DNA of 64,000 nucleotides from Cheiracanthium punctorium (Eukaryota > Arthropoda > Arachnida > Araneae > Cheiracanthiidae). A program made the position numbers and the translations under genes. Below, in pieces: positions 10,987-21,389 of this stretch; positions within the stretch are counted from its first letter, which is position 1, and each line of letters starts with the position of its first letter. The stretch is from assembly GCA_038373885.1 (NCBI GenBank), contig JAWZYV010019980.1:868001-932000 (forward strand), given 5' to 3'. The notes beneath the pieces are model-generated. The model was not told the DNA's origin. It did no database searches and saw only the letters and a program-made list of their open reading frames with translations.

Positions 10987-11492
10987 GATTTGTATGTTAG
11001 TAAACACAAGTACTTGTGAATCTCCTCCGGCTATAGCTTTCAACTTTATATTTAGGAGTAAAATCGTTAACTACATGAGTAAAAAATAAATAAAATAACG
11101 TATTTTAAAAATGCCATTTTAAATAATAATAATAATCTTTTTTTTTAACTTTTTAAACTGACTTGCATTTTTCAAAAATTTACTGTTATTGATAGTGAGT
11201 GAACCTGACTCACAAATTTTAAAGTCTAGAAGAAGCACTGTCATTAAAAGTGTAGTAGTCATTGTTACTACACCATTGTTACTTCAACATTGGTAAAACA
11301 TTATGATGGATTTTTAAAAAATCATATTTTCTAAACATTGTGAATAAAATTTAAATAATACCGTCTTTTTCTCTTTTGATATATTAATGAAGTCTTAAAT
11401 CCATACTACTAAATTGTCTTACGGGACACACAAAAGAATAACGACTTCTTTATGAATTTCGCTACTTTTGTCCTTACTTGTTTGAAGTATCA
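10987..11492. other. unassigned AT-rich sequence
   Basis: No gene or recognisable repeat. Contains AAT-rich runs near 11130 and a small ACTACACCATTGTTACT / ACTTCAACATTGGTA near-repeat. Confidence 0.45.
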
Positions 11493-11676
11493 GTGTACAA
11501 CAGGGGCGTAGCCAGAAATTTTTCATGGGGGGGGGGGTTACGACTACTGCTACTCACATATATGCATACATGTGTGTGATAAGGCAGTGAAGAATATACA
11601 TTTTGTATGGCAAAAAATTCCTCATGGGGGTTATGACCCCCCTAACCCCACCCTTGGCTACGCCCCTGGTGTACAA
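11493..11676. mobile_element. hAT MITE, CAGGGGCGTAGCCAG family, copy 1 (168 bp)
   Basis: CAGGGGCGTAGCCAG at the left and GGCTACGCCCCTG at the right make the TIR. GTGTACAA is duplicated exactly on each side (11493-11500, 11669-11676). The body has a poly-G run, then CATATATGCATACATG and CATTTTGTATGGC. Too short to encode a transposase; the mover must be supplied elsewhere. Confidence 0.93.
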
Positions 11677-12281
11677 GAATACATTTTGCAGTCCTGTAAA
11701 AATCTGTGAGACCTACTCACATCAAAATCTATACAATATATGACAGTAACCTACAGTATGCGTATTTGAGCTCTGTTGAATGCACGATATAGGATATAGA
11801 CCCAAGCTCACTTTCAAGAATGTGTGTCCATAGACTGCAATGTGTTATATACACTCTCTTTTTAGTACCTCTGTACAAAAACTACAAGCCCTACACATAC
11901 CAAAATCTGTACAGTTTGTGGTGTGGCAGTGACCTATAATATACATACCCAGTTTGAACTTATTCAAATGCACCATTTAGACACTAGCACACATTAAATG
12001 ATTTTTGTCCGTAGGTCTTAATGTATAAGAATTACTTTTTACAACCCTGCGAACAAATTATCAGCTCTACACACATCAAAATCTGTGCAATTCATATGAC
12101 CATGGCCTATAATATACATGCCTAATTTGAGCTCATTGAATGTACCGTTTAGACGCTGGCGCACTTTCAATAATTTTAGTCCATGCGCCATAATGCAAAA
12201 CAATTCTTTTATGCAGCACTATAGAAATAAAAAATTAAGTCCTATACTCGCCAAAATCAACATACACACATGCATGCAAAC

Positions 12282-12922
12282 TAGAGATGAGACGGGCTCA
12301 GCCTGAGCCAGAGACCAGGCTCGGGCTCCAAAATTCACGCTTGTGTCCGGGCTCGGGTGTGCTCTGGGATCGTGAGAAATTTCTCCTTTATTGAACATAC
12401 TCCTTGTAAACAAATTTTAAAAAGTGATTAGTGGAAGAAATAAACTAATTATTATTTGATAAACGTGAATATAAAAAGAATTAGAAAGTGCATTAAGAGT
12501 TTGTGCTATTATATTTGTCTTTAATCTGCACAAACGTCAAAATTTATGACATGCTCTCAATGAAGTAATTGACTTTTAGGATTTATCTATTAGCTGAAAT
12601 TTCGGGCTCCGACTCCGACTTAAATAATATCGGGTGGACTCGAAATAAAAGTCCTTGGGCTCGGGAGGGCTCGGTCTTTAAAAAATGAGCCCGAACATTC
12701 AAGTGCATTAATAGTTTGTGCTATTATATTTGTCTTTAATCTGCACAAACATCAAAATTTATGACATGCTGCCACTGAAGTAATTGACTTTTATGATTTA
12801 TCTATTAGCTGAAATTTCGGGCTCGGGCTCCGACTTAAATAATATCGGGTGGGCTCGAATTAAAAGTCCTCGGGCTCGGACGTGCTCCGGCTTTAAAATA
12901 TAAGCCCGAACACTCATCTCTA
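12282..12922. mobile_element. TA-flanked MITE with (GAGCCC)n ends, copy 2 (637 bp)
   Basis: TA at 12282-12283 and 12921-12922 flank GAGATGAGACGGGCTC and the inverse CACTCATCTC. It contains a tandem duplication of about 215 bp: AAGTGCATTA starts at both 12486 and 12701, each followed by the same AT-rich core and GGGCTC-rich tract. It sits in the GT-rich part of the 173-bp repeat element, whose other copy lacks it. Confidence 0.87.
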
Positions 12923-13031
12923 ATACACACATCTCATAAAAATAGCATAAATGAATTCAGAAAACCTCAAAACGTATAAATACACCAAAATCTCAAAGAC
13001 GAATTTTTTCATGATTGCAATACTTTTCTTA

Positions 13032-13216
13032 CATGGTACCAGTGGCGTAGCCAAGAGGGGGTTTGGGGGGTCACAACCCTCCCCATGAAGAATTTTTGCC
13101 ATACAAAATGTATATTTTTCATTCCCTTATCGCACACACGTATACATATATGTGAATTATAGCAATCGTAACCCCCCCCCCCATGAAAAATATCTGACTA
13201 CATCACTGCATGGTAC
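13032..13216. mobile_element. hAT MITE, CAGGGGCGTAGCCAG family, copy 2 (169 bp)
   Basis: CAGTGGCGTAGCCAAG ... TGACTACATCACTG lies between exact copies of CATGGTAC (13032-13039, 13209-13216). The opposite-strand homologue at about 35050-35060 reads GTACCATG with no insertion, so the empty target is preserved. Confidence 0.93.
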
Positions 13217-13239
13217 ATTTTCGAAAAGTAAAAAAAAAA

Positions 13240-13440
13240 AAAAAAACACAACTTAATCTAAACAAAGAACTTTATGTTTTTGCTTTACTATCAGATCATG
13301 GCCCATGAAAACAAAAGCAAAACAGCTCCATCTCTGAATTACGTTAAAGTTTTGCATGAATTATAAAGTTATCTTTTCGATTCTCTATCATATTTCCTCA
13401 CATAAGAACCTGCTTGTATCAAATTTCCGAGGGGAAAAAA
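13240..13440. repeat. diverged direct repeat, first copy
   Basis: Aligns with 14283-14720 in the same orientation. Shared blocks include CTTTACTATCAGATCATGGC versus TTTTACTGTCAGATTACGGT, and TTCCTCACATAAGAACCTGC versus TTCCTCGCATAAGAAACTAC. The role is unknown. Confidence 0.5.
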
Positions 13441-13476
13441 AAATAATAACCTCATAAATCAAATGTGTCGTATCAT

Positions 13477-14223
13477 TTAAGGCGACAATGGACCTTCAAA
13501 TTCTCAAAAATGTGTCACCAAAACGGGTTTTGTTTTCTTGCTGAATATCAATCTACAATTCGTTAGATTTAAAAGAAACGAAAGAAATATATCGATAAGA
13601 TGATTTGAATGACATTTATGACAGTTGTAAATAAGTAAATAAACGACAGCTGACAGCTATATCAAGATTTCAAATATTTTTTTCTAAAAACAGGTTTTCG
13701 AATTATTTTGTAAAGTAGAAAATATTCCATGAGCATTAAATTTTGCTGAATCGTGCTGAAATTTTGTAAAAAGATCCTTCGGGGATATTTAAAGAAAACT
13801 TAGTGCTAGTCATTAGATTTTTTTAAATAATAATTTCTTTTTTACATTTTTGCATTGTTTTAGTTGAAATTTTGCAGAAAATCGCATATGTTTACGAAAA
13901 CAATTATCTCTTTGCCATACTCTTGATTGTAGGTAAAATTTGAACGCTAACGTTTGTTTTGGGTGCATAAAGATAGCTCTAGAAAAAAAAAAAGTCTGTC
14001 ACAAACACAAATTGATACGCATGGAGATTTTTTTATATCATTAATTAGTATGTTTTAATTAATGTTTAACTAATCAAACTCCTGTATCTAATATTTTTCA
14101 TAGTCGGGCAACATGATATCCCTATACAAAATTTTGTAGTGAGTGGCTAATAAGTACAGAATTTTTTTAGGGTTCTTTTATGGTACCTGTTTAAGGCGAG
14201 AATATTCCATATTCTCGCCTTAA
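13477..14223. mobile_element. TTAA-GGCGA element (Kolobok-like, 747 bp)
   Basis: TTAA at 13477-13480 precedes GGCGACAATGG. The inverse CATATTCTCGCC precedes TTAA at 14220-14223. TTAA duplication with 5'-GG ends fits Kolobok rather than piggyBac. The right end is itself a palindrome. The AT-rich interior has no transposase. Family assignment is by end pattern only. Confidence 0.5.
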
Positions 14224-14229
14224 ACAGGT
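14185..14229. repeat. perfect 21-bp-arm hairpin at the element's right end
   Basis: ACCTGTTTAAGGCGAGAATAT, one base beyond 20 if joined, repeats inverted after the 3-nt spacer TCC: arms 14185-14205 and 14209-14229 pair without mismatch. It duplicates the element's terminal sequence in both orientations. Confidence 0.85.
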
Positions 14230-14282
14230 TAGCAGAATTTAGAAAAAAAAAAAAAAAAAGAACCGAAAAGAAATCTACAGCG

Positions 14283-14720
14283 GTCTAAATCAAGCAAACT
14301 TAATATTTTTATTTTACTGTCAGATTACGGTCTATGAAAAGAAAAAAGAAAATCTTAATACTCTAATCTCTGTAAATTGTGCAAAAAAGTGTTGTATGGG
14401 TTCAGTTACGGATCCTGGGGAGGGGCTAGAGGGCTTCAGCCCCCAACCCCAAAAGAGATTGCTAAAGGGTAACATTCTTCTTTATTATACATTTTAAATT
14501 GCTAAAATGATCATATTTTATTATTTAGCCCCTCCCAAAAGCATGCATATTGGTTTATAGACTAAAATTTTGATTTATACTACATTTTAATTGGGTGAAA
14601 TAAGCTTTTTTTTTAATTTAGCCCCTACCAAAAAAAAAAAAAAAAAATTCTGGATCCGCCACTCTATGGATTATGAAAACAGCTGTTCAATCCTCTCTAC
14701 TTCCTCGCATAAGAAACTAC
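14283..14720. repeat. diverged direct repeat, second copy, split by a hAT MITE
   Basis: Homologous to 13240-13440 but interrupted at 14403-14664. After the interruption the match resumes with CTCGCATAAGAAACTAC. Confidence 0.5.
14395..14672. mobile_element. hAT MITE, GCGGATCCAG family, copy 1 (262 bp)
   Basis: Body 14403-14664. CAGTTACGGATCCTGG and TGGATCCGCCACTC form the TIR. The flanks TATGGGTT and TATGGATT agree at 7 of 8. The interior GCTAAAATGATCATATTTTA and CCCCTCCCAAAAGCATGCA matches 61035-61283 closely. Confidence 0.85.
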
Positions 14721-14952
14721 TTATACCCATCCCTGCAAACGATGGGCAAATAATGCATAGACGGAAAATATTTTCTCAAAGGAATTTCCATATTATGCAC
14801 AATCAGGGGATTCACTGAATCAATAACTGAGAAAAAACAATTCAGGCGTAAACCTGCGAATATTACTTTAAGCCCCCACCCCCTTACACACACACAATAA
14901 AATGATACATAGTTATTTTTCCCATCCCGTGCAACTAGCGCGGTCTCTTTCT

Positions 14953-14956
<4 letters not shown>

Positions 14957-15024
<68 letters not shown>
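14957..15024. repeat. (TA)n microsatellite
   Basis: About 34 uninterrupted TA units. Its length may be affected by assembly. Confidence 0.95.
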
Positions 15025-15026
<2 letters not shown>

Positions 15027-15230
15027 GCTAAACCTCGGCACCTAAAGAGGAAATTGGCGTCATAAGCGGGAAGCGCTCAGGCGAATGATGAGCAGAAGAA
15101 GGCCTAGAAAGTGTATGTGAGAGAACATATTACATACTTCGAGTCAGGGGGGATGGATATAAGACTTCTTCGAATGAACATCCAGTAATATATATATATC
15201 TATATATATATACAGATAGATAGATATAAA
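15025..15230. other. GC-balanced low-repeat block, possible conserved noncoding DNA
   Basis: A mixed-composition segment with AAATTGGCGTCATAAGCGGG and CTCAGGCGAATGATGAGC, without repeat similarity elsewhere. CAGGCGAATGAT recurs once, near 26748. A TA/GATA patch follows at 15185-15228. There is no open frame of note, and function is not inferable from one genome. Confidence 0.3.
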
Positions 15231-17355
15231 AAAGTGAGAAATAAATAAAAAGGTATAAAGTGAACAAGTGTTTCGCTCCGGCAGTCTTTCACTTAAGCTG
15301 TCATCTCGGCTCAGATTACGCCAACTTGTTGCAGTTTTGTAGTTGCTTGCTCTCTTTTTCTTTTCTTCTTATTCTTTTTCGTTCTTTTCTTTCGTTTTCT
15401 GGATTGTTTTTGCCCAACGTACTTCTTTTTCTATTTATTAATATGAGAAAGGAAAGAAAAAAAAAACGGAGATTTATGTTTCAGCGGATATGAAGTTGAA
15501 GTTTATGGTCTGTTTTGGCGTATCACGCATAGCTTAGCCTTTTGTTCTCTTTTTTTCCGTTATCTTGCTTTGTATGTTATCCGATGTAAAATCGGAGACA
15601 AAATCCGTGTCATAGAGATTCAGTTACTTGTAGAGCAAATGCGTGAAAAATTCCACTCGAATAAATTTGCCCTTATTTAAAAGATATTAGTCTCTTTTTT
15701 TTTATTGTATTATCCTAAAGAAGCATGCATTACCTTCAACAGAGCAGAAGATAACAATCCTAAAAGGCTAACATAATCTATGTTCTTGAATTCAAGTCAT
15801 CGCAAAAGAATGCTGTTTGTACCGATACCGTGGTTCAATATTTCAATAATTCTATTTATTTATTTCATTTTATTTATTTTGAAGGGGATAAATCTGTATT
15901 TGTGCTTAAATTTAAATGTAAAGGACCATTTTCATTTGCTTATCCAATGTTTTCTTTCTGTTTGTTTACTACAAATATAAAATTTCCCTGTCTGGGTCAC
16001 GATGAAAATTGAGCATAAATATTTAGATGCACAAGTAGAAAACTGAGTATGACAAAGTGAAGAGCAGTATAACTTAAACTAACTCTTGCTGAAAGTATTC
16101 ACTTATATTTTCAAAGTTAATGGTCAAAATTCAAAATGTAACCAAAATTTATTATTAGTTTTAAGAACCATACCTTTTTAATTGAAAACTCAATATCATG
16201 TTCCTTTTAGAGAATTTTTGAACTATGATTTAGATTTATAAGAGTTCATAATTATGTTGAAAATTTTCGAAATAAAAATAAGAATGTGCGGGTTGAGGGA
16301 TGGGTACCGTTGAATTATTGAAACTTGAGTTCTGATTTACTAAATAAATTACTCTAAGACCAATTTTACTATGCAGAACTAGCCAGATTTTACCAATAAA
16401 TATTCACATAAATAAAACAATAATTTTCTTTTATCTTATATGAGTTAAGTTATATTTCTTTCGTCATTATTTTATGCGACTTCATACTTTAATTTGCATT
16501 TGTAATCAGCTGAAATCAATTAAAATATAGTTAATTAATAGAAAAGATTGGTATCACCACTATTACATCTACTATTTTTTCTTTTTACTTCTTTTACTTT
16601 TATTTCTTTTTTTTAATTTTATATTTATTTATTTATCTTTATTTATTTATTGAGGAAAAGCTTTAGAGGAGTAATAATTTAATTATTAAAGAAATAACAA
16701 ATGAATTATAATTTTATTTTGTTTATCGATTGATCAAGAAATGTATCATCCATTTTTGTAGTGTAATTGTCACAGACAATCGACAATGCTAAAATAGTGA
16801 TTAGCGAGAATTTTTCATTTGCGAAATGCAAATGCTTAAAAAAAAAAAATGTGGTTCTTTATTGTAGAGAGCTTTGGCTGTACGTGAGTAATATAGAAAT
16901 AATTTAGTACTTTTTCATATTAACAAGAATAAAATACTTTTTAAAATTCAATATAATTACTTAAAATATAAAAATATACATTCTATGCTAGATTAGAAAT
17001 ATTCAAACCTACTTCCAAATACACTTGTTTTGTTTCATGGATTAACAGGAGGATGATAATTTTCAAATGCCAGAAATACTTAGCTTAAACATTCGGTATT
17101 GAGCTTAGGCATTCAAAAATGAATCCAATTTCTTTTCTTCCTTCTAAGTGGCTTAACAGTGCTTTTTATCGACACTACCTAGTCAAGAAGACTTTACAAC
17201 TTGCTATATGACATCAGCAGAAACAGGCCAACCGTATAACGCTGCTTATATTTTATTTATTTCTTCCAATCCTTTATTTTTATTTATTTATTTTTCGTTA
17301 TTGTTAAAAAATAGATTTTAGTTGATACTGACATTACAGAATTCGAATGCAAATG
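15231..17355. other. unassigned AT-rich sequence
   Basis: Two kilobases of strongly AT-rich DNA with TTTATTTATT runs at 15850-15880, 16620-16660 and 17255-17300. The frame 15260-15493 is mostly TTC/TCT low complexity. No gene, RNA or element end is supported. Confidence 0.45.
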
Positions 17356-17507
17356 CATTAGCAAATTTTTTGGGAAGGGGCTAACTTATAACAAAAAAAT
17401 CTCATTAACATAAACAAAGTGTACAAAGAAAAATATGTTATCTTTGAGCAATGTCTTTTACGATGGGAGAGCTGAAGTCCTCTAGCTCCTCCCTTGGACA
17501 CGCCACT
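17356..17507. mobile_element. degenerate hAT MITE related to the GCGGATCCAG family
   Basis: The left side has ATTTTTTGGGAAGGGGCTAA. The right side has GAGAGCTGAAGTCC followed by GGACACGCCACTG. The arrangement resembles the family reversed. No matching TSD was found, so the boundaries are approximate. Confidence 0.35.
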
Positions 17508-17529
17508 GAGAGAGTCGACCTTTAGGACC

Positions 17530-17765
17530 TGTTTATCTATCCTTCCATTCTACCTCTAGAGACCCTTCTCAATTTAGAGTATCACCGAATCTGCACCCTC
17601 TCTCCCAGCTACCCAACATGAAGACATACGACCCCACAGATTTAACTTTCACCTTCGCCATGTGCACAGGGTGGTCTTTGATCCGCCAGAATACGAACCT
17701 CTGACGCAGAATTCAAACCTGACTACCACGTGCCTCTAGGTGCTGTAGTCCATGATTCTACTTTA
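17530..17765 (-). repeat. SINE-like sequence, unassigned family (minus)
   Basis: GC-richer than its flanks. Read on the minus strand it has a TGGTAGTCAGGTTTGAATTC stretch like a decayed B box, then CTGTGCACATGG. No second copy was found in the window, so this is a weak call. Confidence 0.3.
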
Positions 17766-18785
17766 GGAGCCTGGCTTTTCAGAGTAGATGTTTTTCCCTT
17801 TCGAAAAGATGAGGCCGTCACTTATACATGGAACTTGAGTCCGTCAATATTCCATTATTCGCAATCTGATTAATAACTTCTCTGAGCAGAAATGCGTCGA
17901 AAGTACCATAGTGCTCCCCCCTCCTCTTCCATCAGTTCAATGGGGATGCAGATGACAGTTCATCTTCATTGTGCGAGATCACTTGAGCTCGAAACACGAA
18001 TATCATATTAAATCATGAAAGTATGTCCCGAAATCGACGAGTGAGAGGGGGGGCAAGGGAAAACAAGTATATATGTATGAACGGAGTAAGAGAGGAGGAG
18101 GGAGAGGTGAAATCTTTTCTATTCTCTCCCTTTTCTGTTTTGGGTGGTGTTGGAGAAGGGGAGGAGGTGAAATTAATTTCCTAAAGTGTGGCCAGGGCTC
18201 ATCGAGATTCATAGGGTCCCGCTCCCGTTTCCGATCTGATTGACCTTCAATGACCCCGCAACAACAATGGACGCGACCGGAACGCTGGTCACGTGACAGT
18301 CCTCTCTGCCTTCCCCCCCCCCATTCGTTCTATTTATGCCCCACCCCCACCCCAATTCCACCCACATACGCCGGCGATGTTGTGTCACTGGAGGTGGAAT
18401 TGGTTTTGTTGTAAGGGGGTGAATGTGTGTTTACGATGGGGAGAAAAACGTTGTAAAGGGGTTGTAAAGGTTTGCCTGTGAAGTTGCTTTCTCCACAGCA
18501 CCGTCGCAGTCGGCAGTGACGAAACGGGTCCTGAAATTGGTGAAGTTACCGAACTATTTTCAGCTTCCCTCTTTTTGTTGGGGGGCTGAGGTGATTCATG
18601 TTTGTGTAAATTTGTGAGCATCGTGAGCAATTATACTTGCTCAAGTATTTCTAGATATATTTCAAAGTACGCGGGAGGATAGCTAGGTGATGTGCGCCCC
18701 TGGTAGAACAGTCCCAATTGTTCGCGTACCTCCCTACACCTTGGACAACAACTTAGTAATTCCTCCCCCCCCCCCATAATCATTG
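17766..18785. other. low-repeat GC-balanced stretch, possible regulatory DNA
   Basis: No repeat family ends. Purine-rich 18040-18170 gives way to mixed sequence at 18180-18300 with CAACAACAATGGACGC (Sox-like) and the palindrome GTCACGTGAC. GC-skewed frames at 18293-18630 overlap on both strands and have no known domain. A poly-C run lies near 18766. Confidence 0.35.
18288..18297. promoter_or_regulatory. GTCACGTGAC palindromic E-box
   Basis: Perfect 10-bp palindrome with a CACGTG core, the site type bound by bHLH-zip factors such as USF or MITF/TFE proteins. Only the motif is seen; occupancy is not shown. Confidence 0.35.
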
Positions 18786-19435
18786 CACAGCAGAACCCCG
18801 ATTAGCCCATGTGGTCGGACCTACCATGCCTCAGATATCATGGTCACAATGTCAATCACAATATTTATTCGAGTTTTAATCCAAGTTCTTGTGCATCAAA
18901 CGGAGGTGGCAGTTCGGTTAACCCTTAAACGCGCAGTGTTCTCGCTCTGGGAGTTAATGCTCTGCGAACACCAAACACTGACGTTTTGACTGTTGCCAGT
19001 CACGAAGAAGATTTGATTTCTATAAAAATAGTTGCGGGTGACAGAGCTCCACGAGAATGCTTTACTTTTTAGCACGTCATTTCCCGTAAAAAAATTGTCA
19101 CGATTATTTTTAACAGCACTGACATCTGCTGAAAAATGGAAGAATGCGAGAACAGCTGGACAGATTGCCCAATGCTAAAAAAAGGGGCAGCCGTTGTCAT
19201 CGCTCGACTTAACTGTACTGCACAGCCAGCTGCGTCAAAAAAGGGTCTCTAGAGTGACACGCGATGAACATTTCGATCGTCCGCCATCTTGCTGGTAGTT
19301 AAGTCGAGCGATGGCAACGGCTGCCCTTTTTCCAGCTTTGGGAAAGGGTTGCGCCTCAAAGGGTTAAAGCATATAGTTCGGTTGAATTAGTTCCTCGGTT
19401 AATCTGGAATATCGGCTAATCGAGGCTCTACTGTG
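18786..19435. mobile_element. pogo/Tigger-like MITE, split by a TTAA element
   Basis: CAGCAGAACCCCGATTAGCC at the left and GGCTAATCGAGGCTCTACTG at the right form the TIR. This start is the common pattern for pogo-type elements. TA flanks are degraded. The middle is occupied by the piggyBac-type MITE at 18918-19367, leaving about 200 bp of original element. Confidence 0.7.
18918..19367 (-). mobile_element. TTAA piggyBac-type MITE, copy C
   Basis: TTAA at 18918-18921 and 19364-19367. The left end CCCTTAAACGCGCAGTGTTC has a small internal insertion in its hairpin; the right end is GCGCCTCAAAGGG. One foldback arm is partly deleted. It interrupts the pogo-like element, so it is the younger of the two. 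Confidence 0.88.
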
Positions 19436-19720
19436 TACTTAATAAAATCTTATCCTATCCTTCCCTGCAGATGTGCTATTTTGAAAAACAGACTTATATT
19501 AAAACTCTATTTATAATCCTCTTGTGATTTGGCTGATTTTGTGCCTCCTCTTCTGCTTACGACCCTGCCAAGGACCAGCCCCGTCATACCGTTGCTGCGG
19601 CCCTGAAAGAATGCAGGAATTAAAACTATAAATAAAAGCGGGGGGTGGGGATGAGAAAGAGTAATTCATTTCGTAATGTCGCGTTTATAGCCTTAGAGCT
19701 ATTACGACTAGACGAGATTC

Positions 19721-19912
19721 TAGGGACAAGATGGACGTTACGACAAGATGGATTCTAGACGAGACAAGGCAGAGGTTTTCAACCTTTATACAAGACGAGA
19801 CGGTCGTTTTTTAGTATACAAAAATTTTGCGAGACGAGAAAATGCTTTGTTGCTGTTTTGCGAGACGGTGACAATACATGCCTATTTTTCGTCGATCTTT
19901 CATCCATCCCTA
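19721..19912. mobile_element. TA-flanked MITE, CGAGACGAG family
   Basis: TA then GGGACAAGATGGACG at the left, and TCATCCATCCC-TA at the right. Body modules TTGCGAGACGAGAAAATGCT and TGCTGTTTTGCGAGACGG match the other copies. Confidence 0.65.
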
Positions 19913-19932
19913 TTTCCCGTGATCTTTTACAT

Positions 19933-20390
19933 CAGAGGTGGTCAACCTTTTGCATGTTATGGGCCATTTTTTACAACGACGACTCCAAATGCGCCATACA
20001 ATTTAAGCACCCTTTCCAATTCTTAGCATTTACGGACAAAGCTCGAAAATATAAATATTGGTAGGCTTTAGTTTGGGGTAGGAAAAGTAATAACGTGTGA
20101 ATTTGAAATTTAAATTGTTGTTCTAAAGAAGAGACTAATAGAACAAATTTTTCTGATATTTAGAGAGATCAGAGATAACTCGATTTTCATGACATGTTTT
20201 GGAGTGTACAAATGTTTCCTTTGGAGAAAACATTATGAATTATAAGAAATAAAATATTTCCGGACACGAAATTGTTTAAATAGTCTTCAATCTGTCACGA
20301 AACATTAAATTGGCACAAGGATGCAATACGCCACTTGAAATCCCCCAATGCTCCAAGTGTGGTACATGCACCACGATTTTACCATCCCTG
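19933..20390. mobile_element. hAT-like element (CAGAGGTGGTCAACC end)
   Basis: CAGAGGTGGTCAACC at the left and the inverse CAGGGATGGTAAAATCG at the right make a short TIR of hAT style. The flanking 8-mers TTTTACAT and CTCTACGC agree only at 4 of 8. The AT-rich body has no transposase. Confidence 0.45.
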
Positions 20391-20692
20391 CTCTACGCAT
20401 AATTGAGATTTTCACCAGAAAAATAAATCTACCAAAAGCTTTTTTCGAATAATATAGGACTCAAATCAAATTTATTATTTATAAAATCAAGATTAAAAGT
20501 GCGACTAATGATCTTACTAAAATATGACACTAATATATTTTATGTAATCTACAGTGACGCACATAAGGGAAGGGGAATCAACCTCACTCCCTTTTCTAAA
20601 ATTTTTTAACATAAAATTTGCATTTCTACCATTCCATCCTACCATAAAGGAAGTTCTGTATGCTACTGTCTGTCTGTTTACTCTGGCCCCCA

Positions 20693-20893
20693 CCAGTAGC
20701 CGAGTTCGTTTGCTCTAAGCTAAGAGACAGAAGGTGCCTGATTCAAAACCAGGTCAGGTCGAGTCCGTCCACCTAACCATTCGGAGTTTTCCGTGGTTTT
20801 CTCCGAAACTTCGCGTAAATACGTGTTAGGATCCCTTATAAAGTCCCCCTCGGCCTAGATCCCTAGCGCAGATAATTTTCCCTAACTCCACAC
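20693..20893 (+). repeat. tRNA-derived SINE family B, copy 1
   Basis: A tRNA-related head (AGTAGCCGAGTTCG ... GCCTGATTCAAAACCAGG) is followed by a central domain GGTTTTCTCCGAAACTTCGC and GTGTTAGGATCCCTTATAAA. The tail ends near CCTAGCGCAGATAATT. Relatives: 56010-56225 (plus) and 51836-51975 (minus). Confidence 0.8.
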
Positions 20894-21089
20894 TTAATTT
20901 TTTCTCTCTATTTACTCTAGTTCTGTAAGTACGTTTTAATCGTGCTTGGATAAGACAGAAAGCCCGAAAAAGAGTTTGAGGGATGAGGAAGCAGACAAAC
21001 AAATTATTTTGGCAACAGGAAATCAGATTTTAGTTTTCATGAAGTTGTCTTTTGTCTTTCTGTCAGCATTCTTGGCTCAGTTTTTCTGT

Positions 21090-21389
21090 TATAAGTGTTC
21101 CACCTGAAGAGGACTTTAGAACAGCTTAGAACAAACCAATGATGTTAAACTGTCAAAAAAATTGCTTCTTCAGCCACTGCATATGGACTGACACTAACAG
21201 TAAAGTTGTATGTCTCATGCCACTTTCAGATGAAATTCTTTAGCACAAAAATTGCCTTCAAAAATTGGCCAAGGAGTTACCCTTTTAGGGAAATATTGCA
21301 AAATTCCGTATGTTTAGCATTTTTTTTTCCAGAGTGTTTTGTAGCTCCAGTAGGTTAATTGTTCGTAACAGTTTTCAGTACAACTTATA
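21090..21389 (+). mobile_element. TTAA-GGTGTTC element (Kolobok-like), 3' truncated
   Basis: Starts ATAAGTGTTCCACCTGAAGA, a decayed left terminus. It stays collinear with other copies through TGCCTTCAAAAATTGGCC and GCAAAATTCCGTATGT to CAGTACAACTT, where homology stops. Confidence 0.7.

Larger units (their letters stand above)
11680..13239 (-). repeat. 173-bp tandem-repeat element, minus-strand copy, twice interrupted
   Basis: Reverse-complement homologue of 35037-35905. Repeat units recur with the TTTGAGCTC-type motif near 11766, 11954 and 12127 (spacings about 188 and 173), more diverged than on the plus copy. The non-repeated leader with TAGCATAAATGAATTCAGAA lies at 12923-13039 and just past 13217. 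A TA-type MITE (12282-12922) and a hAT MITE (13032-13216) split it. No protein or known superfamily was identified. Confidence 0.75.

Noticed and set aside
13240..14720. LTR retrotransposon, from the direct repeats at 13240-13440 and 14283-14720
   Set aside because: Repeats are too diverged and lack TG..CA ends, a primer-binding site or a polyprotein; a TTAA element and a hAT MITE account for the sequence between and within.
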